Positions 17,350 to 27,029 of a stretch of DNA of 64,000 nt are shown in pieces. The translations under genes and the position numbers were made by a program. Location: positions 62,001-126,000 of the forward strand of contig CAWVIZ010000009.1 in the NCBI GenBank assembly GCA_963929535.1, given 5' to 3'. Position 1 is the stretch's first letter. Every line of letters starts with the position of its first letter. Under the pieces are notes generated by a model, which was not told where the DNA came from, searched no databases, and saw nothing but the letters and a program-made list of their open reading frames with translations. This DNA comes from Pullilachnospira sp963929535. Its GTDB lineage: Bacteria; Bacillota; Clostridia; Lachnospirales; Lachnospiraceae.

Positions 17350-19572
17350 TCATCCAAAGCAGCGGATATAACGGAATATCAGCCGCTTTTTCCCTTTCAG
17401 CTTTTCCCAAAGCACACAGGCCGTCCGGCGGTAGATTCCCAGAACAAATTCTCTCTGGGAATCGGTTACGGGATCTTTTCCGTAGATGGATTCCAGGGAA
17501 GTGTTCCAAAGCCGGTCCGCTTCCTCCAGGGATAACGCCGGAAGCTGTCTGGACAGTTCCCCGGGAAACTCTTCTTCCTCACCCGAATATTCCTGCAGAT
17601 ATCCTGCAAAATGCAGCATACGGATATACTGTCGGAAGAGTGTCTGGCATGCTTCCCGCTCCAGCTTTTTTTCGGCGCGCAGTCTGCGGTAGTCCAGAAA
17701 CAGAGGGATCATGCAGATCAATACCGCCCCGATCCCTCCGGCCGCCCAGAGCTGGTTTTCGTACTGCTTCAGCGAAATGGAAAATCCCGTTTCTGTTTCG
17801 CTGTTTTCACTGGATACCACTCTCTGGCTGCTCCGGGTGCCTGTAAGGAGACTGACTGTATCGAATTCCGACAGGATCCCGGCGTCAAATCCGGGATAGC
17901 CCGTGCTGCTGATCCTGCCGTCTGAGGAGGGAGTTGCCTCCACCGGAACCCAGCCGTAATCCTCCATAAAGATTTCGGTCCAGGCATGGGCGGATTCATC
18001 CGTCACTTCCGCTTTCCAGGTTCCGTCCTCCTGCTGTATAAACTGAGAAGGCTGCAGTGCGTATCCGGCCGCGTAGCGGGCAGGGATTCCGTACAGACGG
18101 TACATCAGTACCGCTGCGGATGCGTAATGAACACAGTATCCTTCCCCGCTCCCGAAGAGAAAGTATTCCACGATATCTTCATTCAGCGGTGCCCTTCCAG
18201 GTGTCAGCGTGTAGGAGGTCTGGCTGTCCAGCACGGACAGGATAAAGCCTGTGATCTCTTCCAGACCGCTGTGGGGATTTTCCCGGCAGAATGAGGTAAG
18301 TCTGGGAAGAAGTTCTGTGGGAACCTGGGTGTAATCGGCAGCTACCTCCGGAATATAGGCATCCAGGATCTCCCGGTACCAGCCGGCCTGAACCTCCATA
18401 TCCGCAGGGACCTGATCCCAGTCCAGTTTATATTCACCTACGGGATAATACCGGAACGCATACCCTTCTTCCCTTCCGCCTCTCTGGTTGGTCCACTGGC
18501 CATTGTAAGGCATGTAGTAGCGGCGGTAATCCTGGGAGACATGTGTTGTGATATCCACCACCAAAGGCTCCTGACCTTCCTCCGCTCCGGTCTGTCCCAG
18601 CACATAATACATACTGTAAAGCATTCCACGGATCCAGGATTCCCACTGCTCCCAGTGAAGCGTTTCGGCCATCCGGGTAAACAGCTGGTACTCGTCCAGC
18701 TCCTGCCATTCTCCTCCGGTATAGGTATCTCCGGTAAAGCCCTTCAGGTACAGCACGTCATCCGGCCTGGCGGATACCGTCACCTCCAGCTGGACCGTAC
18801 CGGTACGGTAATTGTTCCCGCTGCTGACATGGCCTCCGGTAATCGGCCGCTCATCCTGGCCTGTGGTCCGCTGGAGGCTTCTGGAAATAAATCCCTCGGC
18901 CTGGTATACCGACTCGTACAGCAGGTCCAGGTTCGGGAAAACAATAAGCACCGCTGCAGCCAGTACTGCAGCCAGGATACTTCCCAGGAATTTTTGCCTC
19001 TTTTTTCCGTTCTGTCCGGATCCTTCCGGACGCAGCAGACGTTTTTTTCCGGAAGGACGGTCCATTCCCCAGAAAAAGATCTGGAACAGCGCCATCAGCA
19101 CCGCCGCGCCCAGAGAGACCTGGACACCCGCCAGGGGGGCAGTCAGCAGCAGGATACTGGTAAACAGATAGGCGATCCAGTGGACTCTGACTGCAAATTC
19201 AGCTGTAAAAAGCAGGAAAACCAGCGCCGAAGCCACAAAGATCATAACAGCCGTCACATCCGCCGTTTCCGGATTCCCTCTCCCGGAGAGCTCCTCCCAG
19301 ATCTGTCCTGCCTGTGCCGCCAGCAGCCGGTTCAGAAGGACCGCTGCCGCCGCCCATACTCCCCCAAGGCCGGCCAGGACACGCCGGAAATATTTTTCCC
19401 TGAAAAAAAACAAATACCATAAAAGAAGGCAGAGCGCTGCCGCACAGCCATAAACCGCCCACTCCTGATAATGGATCGTGTCCATTGTCTGAAAAAGCAG
19501 CAGGATCCCGTATACACCAGTCATGAGATAAAACAGCTGGACCTTTTCCTTATTCTTCTGTTTCCTTATCAT
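17350..19572 (-). CDS. Transglutaminase-like domain membrane protein (TgpA type)
   Basis: About 740 residues. Five or six N-terminal helices, an extracytoplasmic region, a transglutaminase core with the Cys in GEGYCVHYASAAVLMYRLYG, the His in ESAHAWTEIF and Asp/Glu in WVPVEATPS, then another helix (LWAAGGIGAVLICMIPLFL) and a cytosolic tail of the DUF4129 kind. Third gene of the moxR - DUF58 - transglutaminase set, a common trio thought to act at the cell surface. Start at 19572 gives a clean N-terminus before the first helix; 19644 would overlap DUF58. Confidence 0.9.
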   Translation of the reverse strand: MIRKQKNKEKVQLFYLMTGVYGILLLFQTMDTIHYQEWAVYGCAAALCLLLWYLFFFREKYFRRVLAGLGGVWAAAAVLLNRLLAAQAGQIWEELSGRGNPETADVTAVMIFVASALVFLLFTAEFAVRVHWIAYLFTSILLLTAPLAGVQVSLGAAVLMALFQIFFWGMDRPSGKKRLLRPEGSGQNGKKRQKFLGSILAAVLAAAVLIVFPNLDLLYESVYQAEGFISRSLQRTTGQDERPITGGHVSSGNNYRTGTVQLEVTVSARPDDVLYLKGFTGDTYTGGEWQELDEYQLFTRMAETLHWEQWESWIRGMLYSMYYVLGQTGAEEGQEPLVVDITTHVSQDYRRYYMPYNGQWTNQRGGREEGYAFRYYPVGEYKLDWDQVPADMEVQAGWYREILDAYIPEVAADYTQVPTELLPRLTSFCRENPHSGLEEITGFILSVLDSQTSYTLTPGRAPLNEDIVEYFLFGSGEGYCVHYASAAVLMYRLYGIPARYAAGYALQPSQFIQQEDGTWKAEVTDESAHAWTEIFMEDYGWVPVEATPSSDGRISSTGYPGFDAGILSEFDTVSLLTGTRSSQRVVSSENSETETGFSISLKQYENQLWAAGGIGAVLICMIPLFLDYRRLRAEKKLEREACQTLFRQYIRMLHFAGYLQEYSGEEEEFPGELSRQLPALSLEEADRLWNTSLESIYGKDPVTDSQREFVLGIYRRTACVLWEKLKGKKRLIFRYIRCFG

Positions 19573-19633
19573 TCCATTACCCGCCTTTACAATATGGGAT
19601 TCCCCGGCCGCACCCTGTCCCGGACAGCCGTCC

Positions 19634-20701
19634 TTATACGGCAAAGGACATTTCCGTAAGTTCTTCTTTCAGATGCTCCAGTGAAAAATGCCAGATCAGA
19701 GTCTCGTTTTTATACCAGTACAGATCCCTGGTCAGCCGGAACAGAGGATCCTTTCGGGATGGCGCCTGGCACGCCTGGAGAATCCCTCCCTCCGGTTCTG
19801 TTATCTGATACAGCCGTCCCAAAAGCTCATCCCGATGCCCGCTCTCAGAAATACGCATCTGACCGTAGGAATTTCGGAAGACGTCATACCAGAAGACCAG
19901 TACCTCCGGGGCAATTTCCAGCAGCCCTCCGCATACCGCGTATACGGTCTGGTAAAATCCATCTCTTTCCTCGGGGGAAAGTTCCATGGGTTCTTCCGTT
20001 TCCAGCAGCAGTTTCAGAGGAGGCCTGCGCTCCTCTTCATACTCTCTGACCCACAGACTGCCGCTTCTGGCCGTCTGATTCCAGTGGATATGCCGCATGG
20101 GATCGCCTTCCCGGTACTCCCGGATCTGCCGGACCTCATCTCCGGCATTTTCCGGATACCGTATCCTCCAGGCGTCCGGAAGGGGATCCGCCCCGGGAAA
20201 TGACGCTGTCAGACGCAGCGAACACCTTTCCGGAAGGATCACTGCCGTCCAGACTGCCTGGAATTTTCTTTTCCTTCCGAACAGCCCGAGATCATCGTAC
20301 ACTGTCAGACGCCGGATCCGAAACCGCAGGATACCGCAGTGCTCTCCCGTTGTCTGAAAGGACAATATATGCTCACCCCTGTCACAGCTTCCGAAAAGTT
20401 TCTCCCTCCGCTCCTGGCGTTCTTCAAGACTCCGTTCCACTTCCAGCCGGAATCTCCCCACCGGAAGCATTCCACGGTTTACCATTTTGATCCGGCAGGA
20501 GAAAGTCTCTCCCCTGCGGACTGTGATCCCATCCGGCGGGGCCGACAGCTCCAGATGTCCGGCATAATAGCCGGAAAGGAACCACATCAGGAGCAAAAGC
20601 AGGAGCTCAGCCGCAGCCAGAACCATCAGCGCCGGACTTTCGTACATACCCGCAATATACCAGGTCAGCAGAAAAAGGGCGGGAAACGCGATCTTTTTCA
20701 T
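19634..20701 (-). CDS. DUF58 domain protein
   Basis: 355 residues. Two N-terminal helices (IAFPALFLLTWYIAG, LMVLAAAELLLLLLMWFL), then a cytosolic region ending in the DUF58 core REYREGDPMRHIHWNQTARSG, which is a von Willebrand A-like family partner of MoxR ATPases. Overlaps the moxR stop by 4 nt (ATGA), so translation is coupled. Intact, although the upstream moxR carries an amber codon. Confidence 0.9.
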   Translation of the reverse strand: MKKIAFPALFLLTWYIAGMYESPALMVLAAAELLLLLLMWFLSGYYAGHLELSAPPDGITVRRGETFSCRIKMVNRGMLPVGRFRLEVERSLEERQERREKLFGSCDRGEHILSFQTTGEHCGILRFRIRRLTVYDDLGLFGRKRKFQAVWTAVILPERCSLRLTASFPGADPLPDAWRIRYPENAGDEVRQIREYREGDPMRHIHWNQTARSGSLWVREYEEERRPPLKLLLETEEPMELSPEERDGFYQTVYAVCGGLLEIAPEVLVFWYDVFRNSYGQMRISESGHRDELLGRLYQITEPEGGILQACQAPSRKDPLFRLTRDLYWYKNETLIWHFSLEHLKEELTEMSFAV

Positions 20702-21726
20702 TGATCATCCTCCTCCATCCCCGGAACCTTTACAGACTGCAGGATCTCATCCAGGATTTCCTTCTTTTCCTTTCCATCCATTCCTGCCTTGGCTCCTGGA
20801 AGGATCCGGTGGCCTGCCACGTAAGCAAACTGCCCGGAGATATCCGATGGTATCACATACTCCCGCCCCTTCAGCCAGGCGGATGCCTTGGCCATCCGTA
20901 CCAGGGCGATCGTGGCCCGGGGACTGGCGCCCCGCTGGAGATAAGGGTGGGTACGGGTGGCTCTCACCAGCTCCAGGAGATACCGGTAAAGGGGCTCTTT
21001 CATGTAGATTCCGCCCACGGCTCTCTGAAGTTCCTCCAGCATCTCACCGGTGAGGACAGGGCGGACCGCGTCCAGCCGTTCCCGGATGCCCACGTCTCTG
21101 GCCATGGCCAGCTCACTTTCAAAATCCGGATACCCCAGGGTCAGGCTTACCATAAATCGGTCTACCTGGGCTTCCGGAAGATACTGGGTCCCCACCGTTC
21201 CCGTAGGGTTCTGGGTGGCGATCACCAGGAAGGGAGACGGGACTTTTCTGGTCACGCCGTCTACCGTCACCTTTCGCTCCTCCATAACTTCCAGAAGCGC
21301 GGACTGGGTTTTGGGGGATGTTCTGTTGATCTCATCTGCCAGCAGCAGGTTGCAGAAGACACTTCCCGGCTGATATACGAAACGTTCTTCCTCTCTCCTG
21401 TATATGGAAAATCCCGTAAGATCCGACGGCAGTACATCCGGAGTAAACTGTACTCTCCGGTATTCCAGACGCATGGCCTAGGAAAATGCCACTGCCAGAG
21501 TTGTTTTCCCCACTCCGGGAATGTCTTCCAGGAGTACATGACCTCCCGCCAGAAATGCCAGCATGATCTCCTGGATCTCCCGCTCTTTCCCCAGGATCAC
21601 ACGGTTTACCTGATCCAGAGCTTCCCGAACCATCTGTCTTGATCTGCCGTTTTCCCGCTCCGCGGCCTCTTCTCCGGCTTTCATGCTGTATTTTTCTGTG
21701 TTATCTCTGTTTCTCCCTGTCTTCAT
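20698..21726 (-). pseudogene. MoxR-family AAA ATPase interrupted by an in-frame TAG
   Basis: The frame is open from 21726 to 20698 except for one TAG at 21476-21478. The part before it holds Walker A (LLEDIPGVGKTTLAVAFS); the part after starts AMRLEYRRVQFTPDVLPSDL and has Walker B (LLLADEINR), sensor 1 (VIATQNPTGT) and the C-terminal lid. Families of this kind have AFS-x-AM at the joint, so a single base change (for example CAG to TAG) explains it. As written the ATPase is dead unless the codon is read through or translation restarts at the ATG after it. Could also be a base-call error. Confidence 0.85.
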
Positions 21727-22102
21727 CCGTAAATCCTCTTATTTTCCGATGCGCAGATCTGCCGGAACGCGGCAGCGCGATCCATTCCCCGGTTTCACTG
21801 CTATCATTGTACATCCTGGTGTTTTCCATGTCCAATACCTGCAACTAATAAACGTGCATTCTTTTCAGGTATAGGATCCTGTTTACAGTATATCCTACAG
21901 CAGGCGCCAAAGGAAGTTTCCTTTTGTTTTTCAGTAAAAACCTGTCGGTTAAAAGAAAAGCGGCGGAAATATCGTGATACTTGACAATCTCCTTCCGGAA
22001 AACGTAAGATATACGGTAGCCGGGGCATTTCCGTCTCAGACGGCGCATTGGACTTCTGTTCCCAAAGATGGGGCGGAGACGGCAGAAAGGCGGTTTATCG
22101 TA
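21727..22102. other. Divergent intergenic region between moxR and the response regulator
   Basis: No gene recognised; frames crossing it are short and lack ribosome sites. It holds the promoter at 21981-22010. No convincing moxR promoter can be named. Confidence 0.4.
21981..22010 (+). promoter_or_regulatory. Promoter of the response regulator operon
   Basis: TTGACA (21981-21986), 18-bp spacer, TAAGAT (22005-22010), about 90 nt before the response-regulator start. Confidence 0.55.
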
Positions 22103-22789
22103 ATGAAAAAAATTCTGATCATAGAAGATGACACGGACATCAACAATATGACGGCGGAAGCATTGAAAAAAGCAGGCTATTCCTGTGTACAGGCATTTTC
22201 CGGAACGGAAGGGCTTCTGTATGCCCAAAATGAGCCTTTTGATATGATCATCCTGGATCTGATGCTTCCGGGCATGAACGGAGAGATACTTCTTCCACGG
22301 CTGAAGGAGCAGCAGGCCGTACCGGTACTGGTGATCTCCGCCAGAGACAGCCTGGACAGCAAGGTGGAGCTTCTCAACGCCGGCGCGGAGGATTACCTTA
22401 CCAAGCCCTTCGCCATTCAGGAACTGATCGCCCGGGTGGGCGTACAGATCCGGAGATTTTCCCGGGAATCTTCCCGGAAAGAAAAAGACAGGCATATCCT
22501 TTCTCATAAGGATCTGCAGCTTTGCGCGGAGACAATGTCCGTATCGGTCCACGGACAGGCGCTGGAGCTTACACGGCAGGAATTCCGGATCCTGGAGCTC
22601 CTTCTCTCCCACCCGGACCGGGTATTTACCAAACAGGATATTTATGATTATGCCTGGGATGATCTCTATATAGGGGAGGATAAGACCATCAACGTCCATA
22701 TCAGCAATATCCGGAAGAAACTTAAGGCACTTTCGGATCAGGAATATATCGAAACGGTCTGGGGCGTGGGATTCCGGCTGGCGGGATAG
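22103..22789 (+). CDS. OmpR-family response regulator
   Basis: 228 residues. Receiver with the acidic pair IIEDD (9-10), phospho-acceptor Asp52 (DMIILDLMLPGMNG), Thr/Ser switch (VLVISARD) and Lys of LTKPF; winged-helix output with ELTRQEFRILELLLSHPDRVFTKQDIYDYAW and INVHISNIRKKL. Start is the internal ATG at 22103 (MKKILII); the frame to 21974 has no support. Partner kinase is at 24674, with an ABC transporter between, the layout of peptide-antibiotic sensing cassettes. Confidence 0.93.
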   Translation: MKKILIIEDDTDINNMTAEALKKAGYSCVQAFSGTEGLLYAQNEPFDMIILDLMLPGMNGEILLPRLKEQQAVPVLVISARDSLDSKVELLNAGAEDYLTKPFAIQELIARVGVQIRRFSRESSRKEKDRHILSHKDLQLCAETMSVSVHGQALELTRQEFRILELLLSHPDRVFTKQDIYDYAWDDLYIGEDKTINVHISNIRKKLKALSDQEYIETVWGVGFRLAG

Positions 22790-22906
22790 CCCGGCAGCTT
22801 TACACTTTCTTTAACTTTGCTTTGCGATGTTTTGGCTTTTGACCGGTAGGATATCAGTAAAGAAGCCGGAAGGCTTCAGAAATGCAGAGCGAAGGAGGCA
22901 TACGAT
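22790..22906 (+). promoter_or_regulatory. Leader with repeated TTTAC/TTAAC boxes before the ABC genes
   Basis: CTTTACACTTTCTTTAACTT (22797-22817 region) shows two TTTA-C half sites about one helical turn apart, the arrangement bound by OmpR-type dimers, so the ABC genes may have their own regulated promoter here. A partial dispersed element (GAAGCCGGAAGGCTTC) follows at about 22862-22877. Confidence 0.35.
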
Positions 22907-23821
22907 ATGAAATATCTGCTCAGTACCAACGGCCTGACCAAGCAGTTCGGCAGGCATAAGGCGGTGGACGCGGTGGATCTCCATGTCCGTCAGGGGGACA
23001 TTTACGGCCTGATCGGGCGAAACGGAGCCGGAAAGACCACTATCCTAAAAATGATCAGCGGACTTGCTGCTCCCACTGCGGGGGATTTTTCCCTTTTCGG
23101 GAAAACCGGAAAACAGGCCGCCCCCTGTATGTCCCGGATCGGAACACTGATCGAGGCACCCGGACTTTATCTGAACATGACAGCTGAAGAAAATTTAAAG
23201 ATGAAGTGCCTGGCAATGGGAATCCAGGAGGAGGATACCGTATCCCGTCTGCTGAAAATTGCAGGGCTTTCCCAGGCCGACAAAAAGAAGGTACGCAATT
23301 ATTCCCTGGGGATGAAACAGAGACTGGGGATAGCGCTTGCGTTGGTGGGAAATCCGGATCTGGTGATCCTGGACGAGCCCATCAATGGCCTGGATCCCCA
23401 GGGGATCGCAGAGATACGGGAAACCCTGTATTATCTGAACAGGGAACACCAGATCACCTTTCTGATCTCCAGCCATATTCTGGAGGAGCTTTCCAAGATC
23501 TGTACCCGCTACGGCATCATTCATGACGGTGTTCTCCTTCAGGAACTGGACAGACAGGAGCTGCTGGCCAGATGCAGCGAACGCATTGAGCTGAAGACCA
23601 GCGATACAAAAGGGGCCTGTACGGTTCTGGAGGAGATGGGGATCGTCCAGTATAAGGTGGTGGACAGTCAGACCATACACATTCTGGAGCGGCTGAACGA
23701 CAGCGGCGAGATTACCATGGCTCTGGCCAAAAGGCAGATCCAGACGCTGGGGATCACTGTAAAAAATGAAGCTCTGGAAGACTACTATCTGAATCTGACA
23801 GGAGGTGGCGCCCATGCTTAA
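22907..23821 (+). CDS. ABC transporter ATP-binding protein (peptide-antibiotic type)
   Basis: 304 residues. Walker A GRNGAGKTT, signature YSLGMKQRLGIALAL, Walker B LVILDEPINGLDPQG, His switch LISSHILEEL. The FGRHKAVDAVDL start and NGLDPQGI motif match the lantibiotic-immunity / bacitracin class of ABC-2 ATPases. AGGAGG lies before the ATG; the 3' end overlaps the permease start by 8 nt. Confidence 0.93.
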   Translation: MKYLLSTNGLTKQFGRHKAVDAVDLHVRQGDIYGLIGRNGAGKTTILKMISGLAAPTAGDFSLFGKTGKQAAPCMSRIGTLIEAPGLYLNMTAEENLKMKCLAMGIQEEDTVSRLLKIAGLSQADKKKVRNYSLGMKQRLGIALALVGNPDLVILDEPINGLDPQGIAEIRETLYYLNREHQITFLISSHILEELSKICTRYGIIHDGVLLQELDRQELLARCSERIELKTSDTKGACTVLEEMGIVQYKVVDSQTIHILERLNDSGEITMALAKRQIQTLGITVKNEALEDYYLNLTGGGAHA

Positions 23822-24662
23822 TCTGATCCGAATGAATCTTTACCGCATCCGGCACTCCCTTTCCTCCTGGTGTATTCTTTTCTTTACGGTTGCGGCTGCC
23901 GTTTTCAGCGTAGCCATGACCAATCTGTACATTGCTTCCATGGAGGCGGATGCTTCCGGCGCCGAAGCAAGTGCTGTGGAAGCGGCGCCGGATTTTGGCA
24001 TCACTGTCTCCGTAAATCCGGAATGGGCGGACGGCACCATCGAAATGGGGGATATCGTAAGTACTGAGATTGGCAGCAGGCTGCTGGCCATACTCTGTAC
24101 CATATTCACGGCCATATTCATCACCGGAGAACAGAAATCCGGGTATATCAAAAACATTGCCGGACATTTTCCGGGGCGCTGGCCGCTGGTTCTGGCTAAA
24201 TTTGCCGCTCTTGCGTTCTGGCTGCTGCTGATGCTCCTGGTTTTTACTGTATCTGTTCTGCTAAGCGGGCTTGCATTCTGGGGCGGCCGTTTTCAGATGG
24301 GTTCATTCCCGGCGCTGGCAGAAATCCTGGGCGTCCAGTATCTGCTCCATTTGGGATTATCCTCTCTGCTGATGCTTCTCTGCATCCTTACCGGAAGCTC
24401 AGCCGTGGGAATGACCGCCGGGATCCTGCTGTGCTGCGGCGCGGGAAACCTGATCTATTCTCTGGTCAACCGGATGGCGGACAGCCTGCACTGGGGAAGG
24501 AACTTCGATGTCAGTCTGTATACTCCGGACGGCAATATTCCCCTGGCTGTGATTGGCGCGGCGCCGTCCGCGCTTTTACGGGCGGCTCTGGTGGGCTGTG
24601 CGTTTACGGCAGCTTCGGTTCTTCTGTCTGTGCTGATCATGAAAAAAAGGGATATTCGATAA
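23814..24662 (+). CDS. ABC-2 permease
   Basis: 282 residues with six hydrophobic segments: near residues 14-34, 85-105, 125-150, 175-195, 200-220 and 255-277. The large loop after helix 1 and the GEQKSGYIKNI motif after helix 2 are typical of ABC-2 permeases of peptide-resistance transporters. ATG at 23814 follows AGGAGG and overlaps the ATPase stop, showing coupled translation. Confidence 0.88.
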   Translation: MLNLIRMNLYRIRHSLSSWCILFFTVAAAVFSVAMTNLYIASMEADASGAEASAVEAAPDFGITVSVNPEWADGTIEMGDIVSTEIGSRLLAILCTIFTAIFITGEQKSGYIKNIAGHFPGRWPLVLAKFAALAFWLLLMLLVFTVSVLLSGLAFWGGRFQMGSFPALAEILGVQYLLHLGLSSLLMLLCILTGSSAVGMTAGILLCCGAGNLIYSLVNRMADSLHWGRNFDVSLYTPDGNIPLAVIGAAPSALLRAALVGCAFTAASVLLSVLIMKKRDIR

Positions 24663-24673
24663 GGAGTGTTCAT

Positions 24674-25588
24674 ATGATTATCTGGGCTATCGCCGCCACC
24701 TTGGCGGCAGTCATCGCTGTATTACTGCTGATCCTTTACCGGCGGCAGGTAAAAAAGACCTGCCGCCAGCTGACATTTCTCGCGGAACACCAGACCAATC
24801 TCCGGCTGACCGTTGATCTGCCGCTTCCGGAGCTTGGCAGGCTGGCGGACGGTATGAACCGGATCATTGACCAGTCGCGGCAGATCCGGCTGGATTCCCG
24901 CCACAGTGAGATGCAGCTGAAGGAGACCATCACCAGCCTTTCCCATGATATCCGGACGCCTCTGACTTCCATGGACGGTTATTTTCAGCTTCTCCTGGAA
25001 AGCGATGTCCAGGAAGACAGACAGCGGTATATCGCGATCATACAGAGCAGGATCGCCAGTCTGAACGATATGCTGGAGGAGCTTTTTACCTATGCCCGGC
25101 TGCAGGATTCCCAATATCGGCTTCTGATTCAGAAAATCGACTTTTCCCGGTGTGTCTGCGATAAGATCTTTTCTTTTTATGAGGAATTTCAGGCGAAAGG
25201 GATCGAGCCGTCTGTCACATTGGAAGATGAACGGCTGTTTATCCGGGGAAATGAAGAGGCGTTGGCAAGAACGGTGCAGAATATGATGAAAAATGCCCTG
25301 GTACACGGAAAAGGCAGGATTGCCCTCTCCCTTTTCCGGGAAGGTTCCTGCGCCATCTTCCAGTGCGCGAACCAGGTGGAACATCCGGAAGAAATTGACA
25401 TTTCCCAGGTGTTTGGCCGCTTCTACAGAGCGGATTCCGCCAGGACAAAGTCTTCCACCGGACTGGGCCTGTCCATAGCCAGAGAACTGACAGAGCGAAT
25501 GGGCGGACAGATCCTGGCGGATCTTGACGGGGATCAGTTCTCCGTACAGATCCGCTTTCCGGAAGAAGGAATCCGAAAAGAAAGATAA
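24674..25588 (+). CDS. Sensor histidine kinase
   Basis: 304 residues. One N-terminal helix (IIWAIAATLAAVIAVLLLILY) with no extracellular domain, a HAMP-less linker, the H box SLSHDIRTPLTSMDGY with His91, N box NMMKNALVHGK and G box STGLGLSIAREL. Lack of a sensor domain is usual for kinases that read the state of an ABC partner, so it should signal antibiotic stress through the transporter encoded just before it. AAGGAG precedes the ATG, 11 nt after the permease stop. Confidence 0.92.
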   Translation: MIIWAIAATLAAVIAVLLLILYRRQVKKTCRQLTFLAEHQTNLRLTVDLPLPELGRLADGMNRIIDQSRQIRLDSRHSEMQLKETITSLSHDIRTPLTSMDGYFQLLLESDVQEDRQRYIAIIQSRIASLNDMLEELFTYARLQDSQYRLLIQKIDFSRCVCDKIFSFYEEFQAKGIEPSVTLEDERLFIRGNEEALARTVQNMMKNALVHGKGRIALSLFREGSCAIFQCANQVEHPEEIDISQVFGRFYRADSARTKSSTGLGLSIARELTERMGGQILADLDGDQFSVQIRFPEEGIRKER

Positions 25589-25600
25589 CCATAAGATGAT

Positions 25601-25642
25601 AAGAATCCCCCGTTTTTCTCAGAAGCAAAACGGGGGATTCTT
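25601..25642. terminator. Bidirectional terminator
   Basis: AAGAATCCCCCGTTTT (25601-25616) pairs with AAAACGGGGGATTCTT (25627-25642). It separates the kinase gene and the convergent transporter gene and works in either direction. Confidence 0.92.
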
Positions 25643-25654
25643 ATCTGTACATAC

Positions 25655-27013
25655 TCAATAGATCAGATTTGCCATCAGTACCAGCAGAGGAATGGCGATC
25701 AGCGTTCTCTCCAGGAAGATCAGCAGAAGTTTCCAGAATCCCAGAGGGACCTCGCTTTTGATGATCACAGTCCCTACCTCTGTCAGGTAGATGATCTGTA
25801 CCAGCGACAGAGCGCCGACAATAAACGCGGTTTTTCTGGAGATCTCCATTCCCGTCATCAGAAGAGCCGGAATAAACATATCTGTAAAGCCCACCAGCGT
25901 GGCGGGAGCTACAGTGAAGGCGTCCTGCACACCAAAGAGCTGCAGATACAGTCCCATGGGGTAGGAAATCCAGCCAAAGAATGGCGTGTATGTGGCGATG
26001 GCCAGCGCCACCACTCCCCAGGACGCCACAATGGGGATCAGATCGAACATCATGCCCATCAGAACCTCCAGGCCGCTGGAAAGCACCGTATCCGCATGAA
26101 ATTCGCTGGCTCTTTTGCAGCTGGATTCCAGAGCAAAGGACAAAACACTTTTCTGGGCAGGCCGTTCTTCCGCCACCTTCTTTCCGGTGGCTTCCCGGTA
26201 GGTGTTGGGGATCAAGGAAATGGGCGGTATTCTGGTCAGGATCACCGCCAGGATCACTCCCACGATACAAATACTGAGATAAAAGGCCGGAAAATCCGAA
26301 TCCAGTCCTATGGTTTCCGCCACCATCAGACAAAAGGGTACGGATACCAGGGAAAAGTTGGTCATAATATAGCCGGCCTCCCGTTTGGTATAGAAGCCTT
26401 TCATATACTGCTCTCTGGTCAGGATCACCGCCGCATTGGAGGCGCCGAACCAGGAAGCGATAAGATCTACCGCGGCCCGTCCCGGCACATGGAACAGGGG
26501 ACGCACCACCGGCCGGATGATCACTCCAAGAAATTCCATGATACCGCAGTCTGTCAGGAAAGGAAGAATGAAGCTGAAAGCCACCAGGATACACAGCAGA
26601 GTGCCGCACAGATCAATGATGGTCCCTCCGGTATCCCCTGAGATCACCACCTTCGGACCTATACCGAACAATACCATGACGCCCACCGCCGCGCCTATGA
26701 TCTTGGAAACCAGATACAGCGGAGTGGTGGAAAAGGCTTTTTTCAGATAATTATTTTTCCGGATGAACTCCGGTTTGAAAATAAAATCATACAGGCTCAC
26801 TGCAGCGGCAATTACCAGCAGAATGGTGACAATATAGATCAGACTGTCCCCCAGCAGGGAGGCAATCCCCATTTTGACAAAATCCAGCAGTGTGGTGAAG
26901 GAAGAGCCATAGGGAATGGGAACCAGGAACATCAGTATTCCAAAGGCCGATCCTGCCAGGAATTTTATCATGTTCTTTTTATTGACATACGTTGTTTCCA
27001 TTTTCTTTTCCAT
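25655..27013 (-). CDS. YjiH family membrane protein (nucleoside-recognition / GATE domain)
   Basis: 452 residues, about eleven hydrophobic helices. KFLAGSAFGILMFLVPI near the N-terminus, two Gate-like halves and FLTDCGIMEFLGVIIRPVVRPLF plus VDLIASWFGASNAAVILTREQYMKGFYTKREAGYIMTNFS (conserved core, in pieces) match the YjiH family. Function unproven; the position behind an aminotransferase and a 2-oxoacid-reductase-like gene suggests it moves a small organic acid or amino acid. RBS GGGAG precedes the ATG. Last gene of the operon. Confidence 0.87.
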   Translation of the reverse strand: MEKKMETTYVNKKNMIKFLAGSAFGILMFLVPIPYGSSFTTLLDFVKMGIASLLGDSLIYIVTILLVIAAAVSLYDFIFKPEFIRKNNYLKKAFSTTPLYLVSKIIGAAVGVMVLFGIGPKVVISGDTGGTIIDLCGTLLCILVAFSFILPFLTDCGIMEFLGVIIRPVVRPLFHVPGRAAVDLIASWFGASNAAVILTREQYMKGFYTKREAGYIMTNFSLVSVPFCLMVAETIGLDSDFPAFYLSICIVGVILAVILTRIPPISLIPNTYREATGKKVAEERPAQKSVLSFALESSCKRASEFHADTVLSSGLEVLMGMMFDLIPIVASWGVVALAIATYTPFFGWISYPMGLYLQLFGVQDAFTVAPATLVGFTDMFIPALLMTGMEISRKTAFIVGALSLVQIIYLTEVGTVIIKSEVPLGFWKLLLIFLERTLIAIPLLVLMANLIY

Positions 27014-27029
27014 ATCAGTCTCCCTTCCG

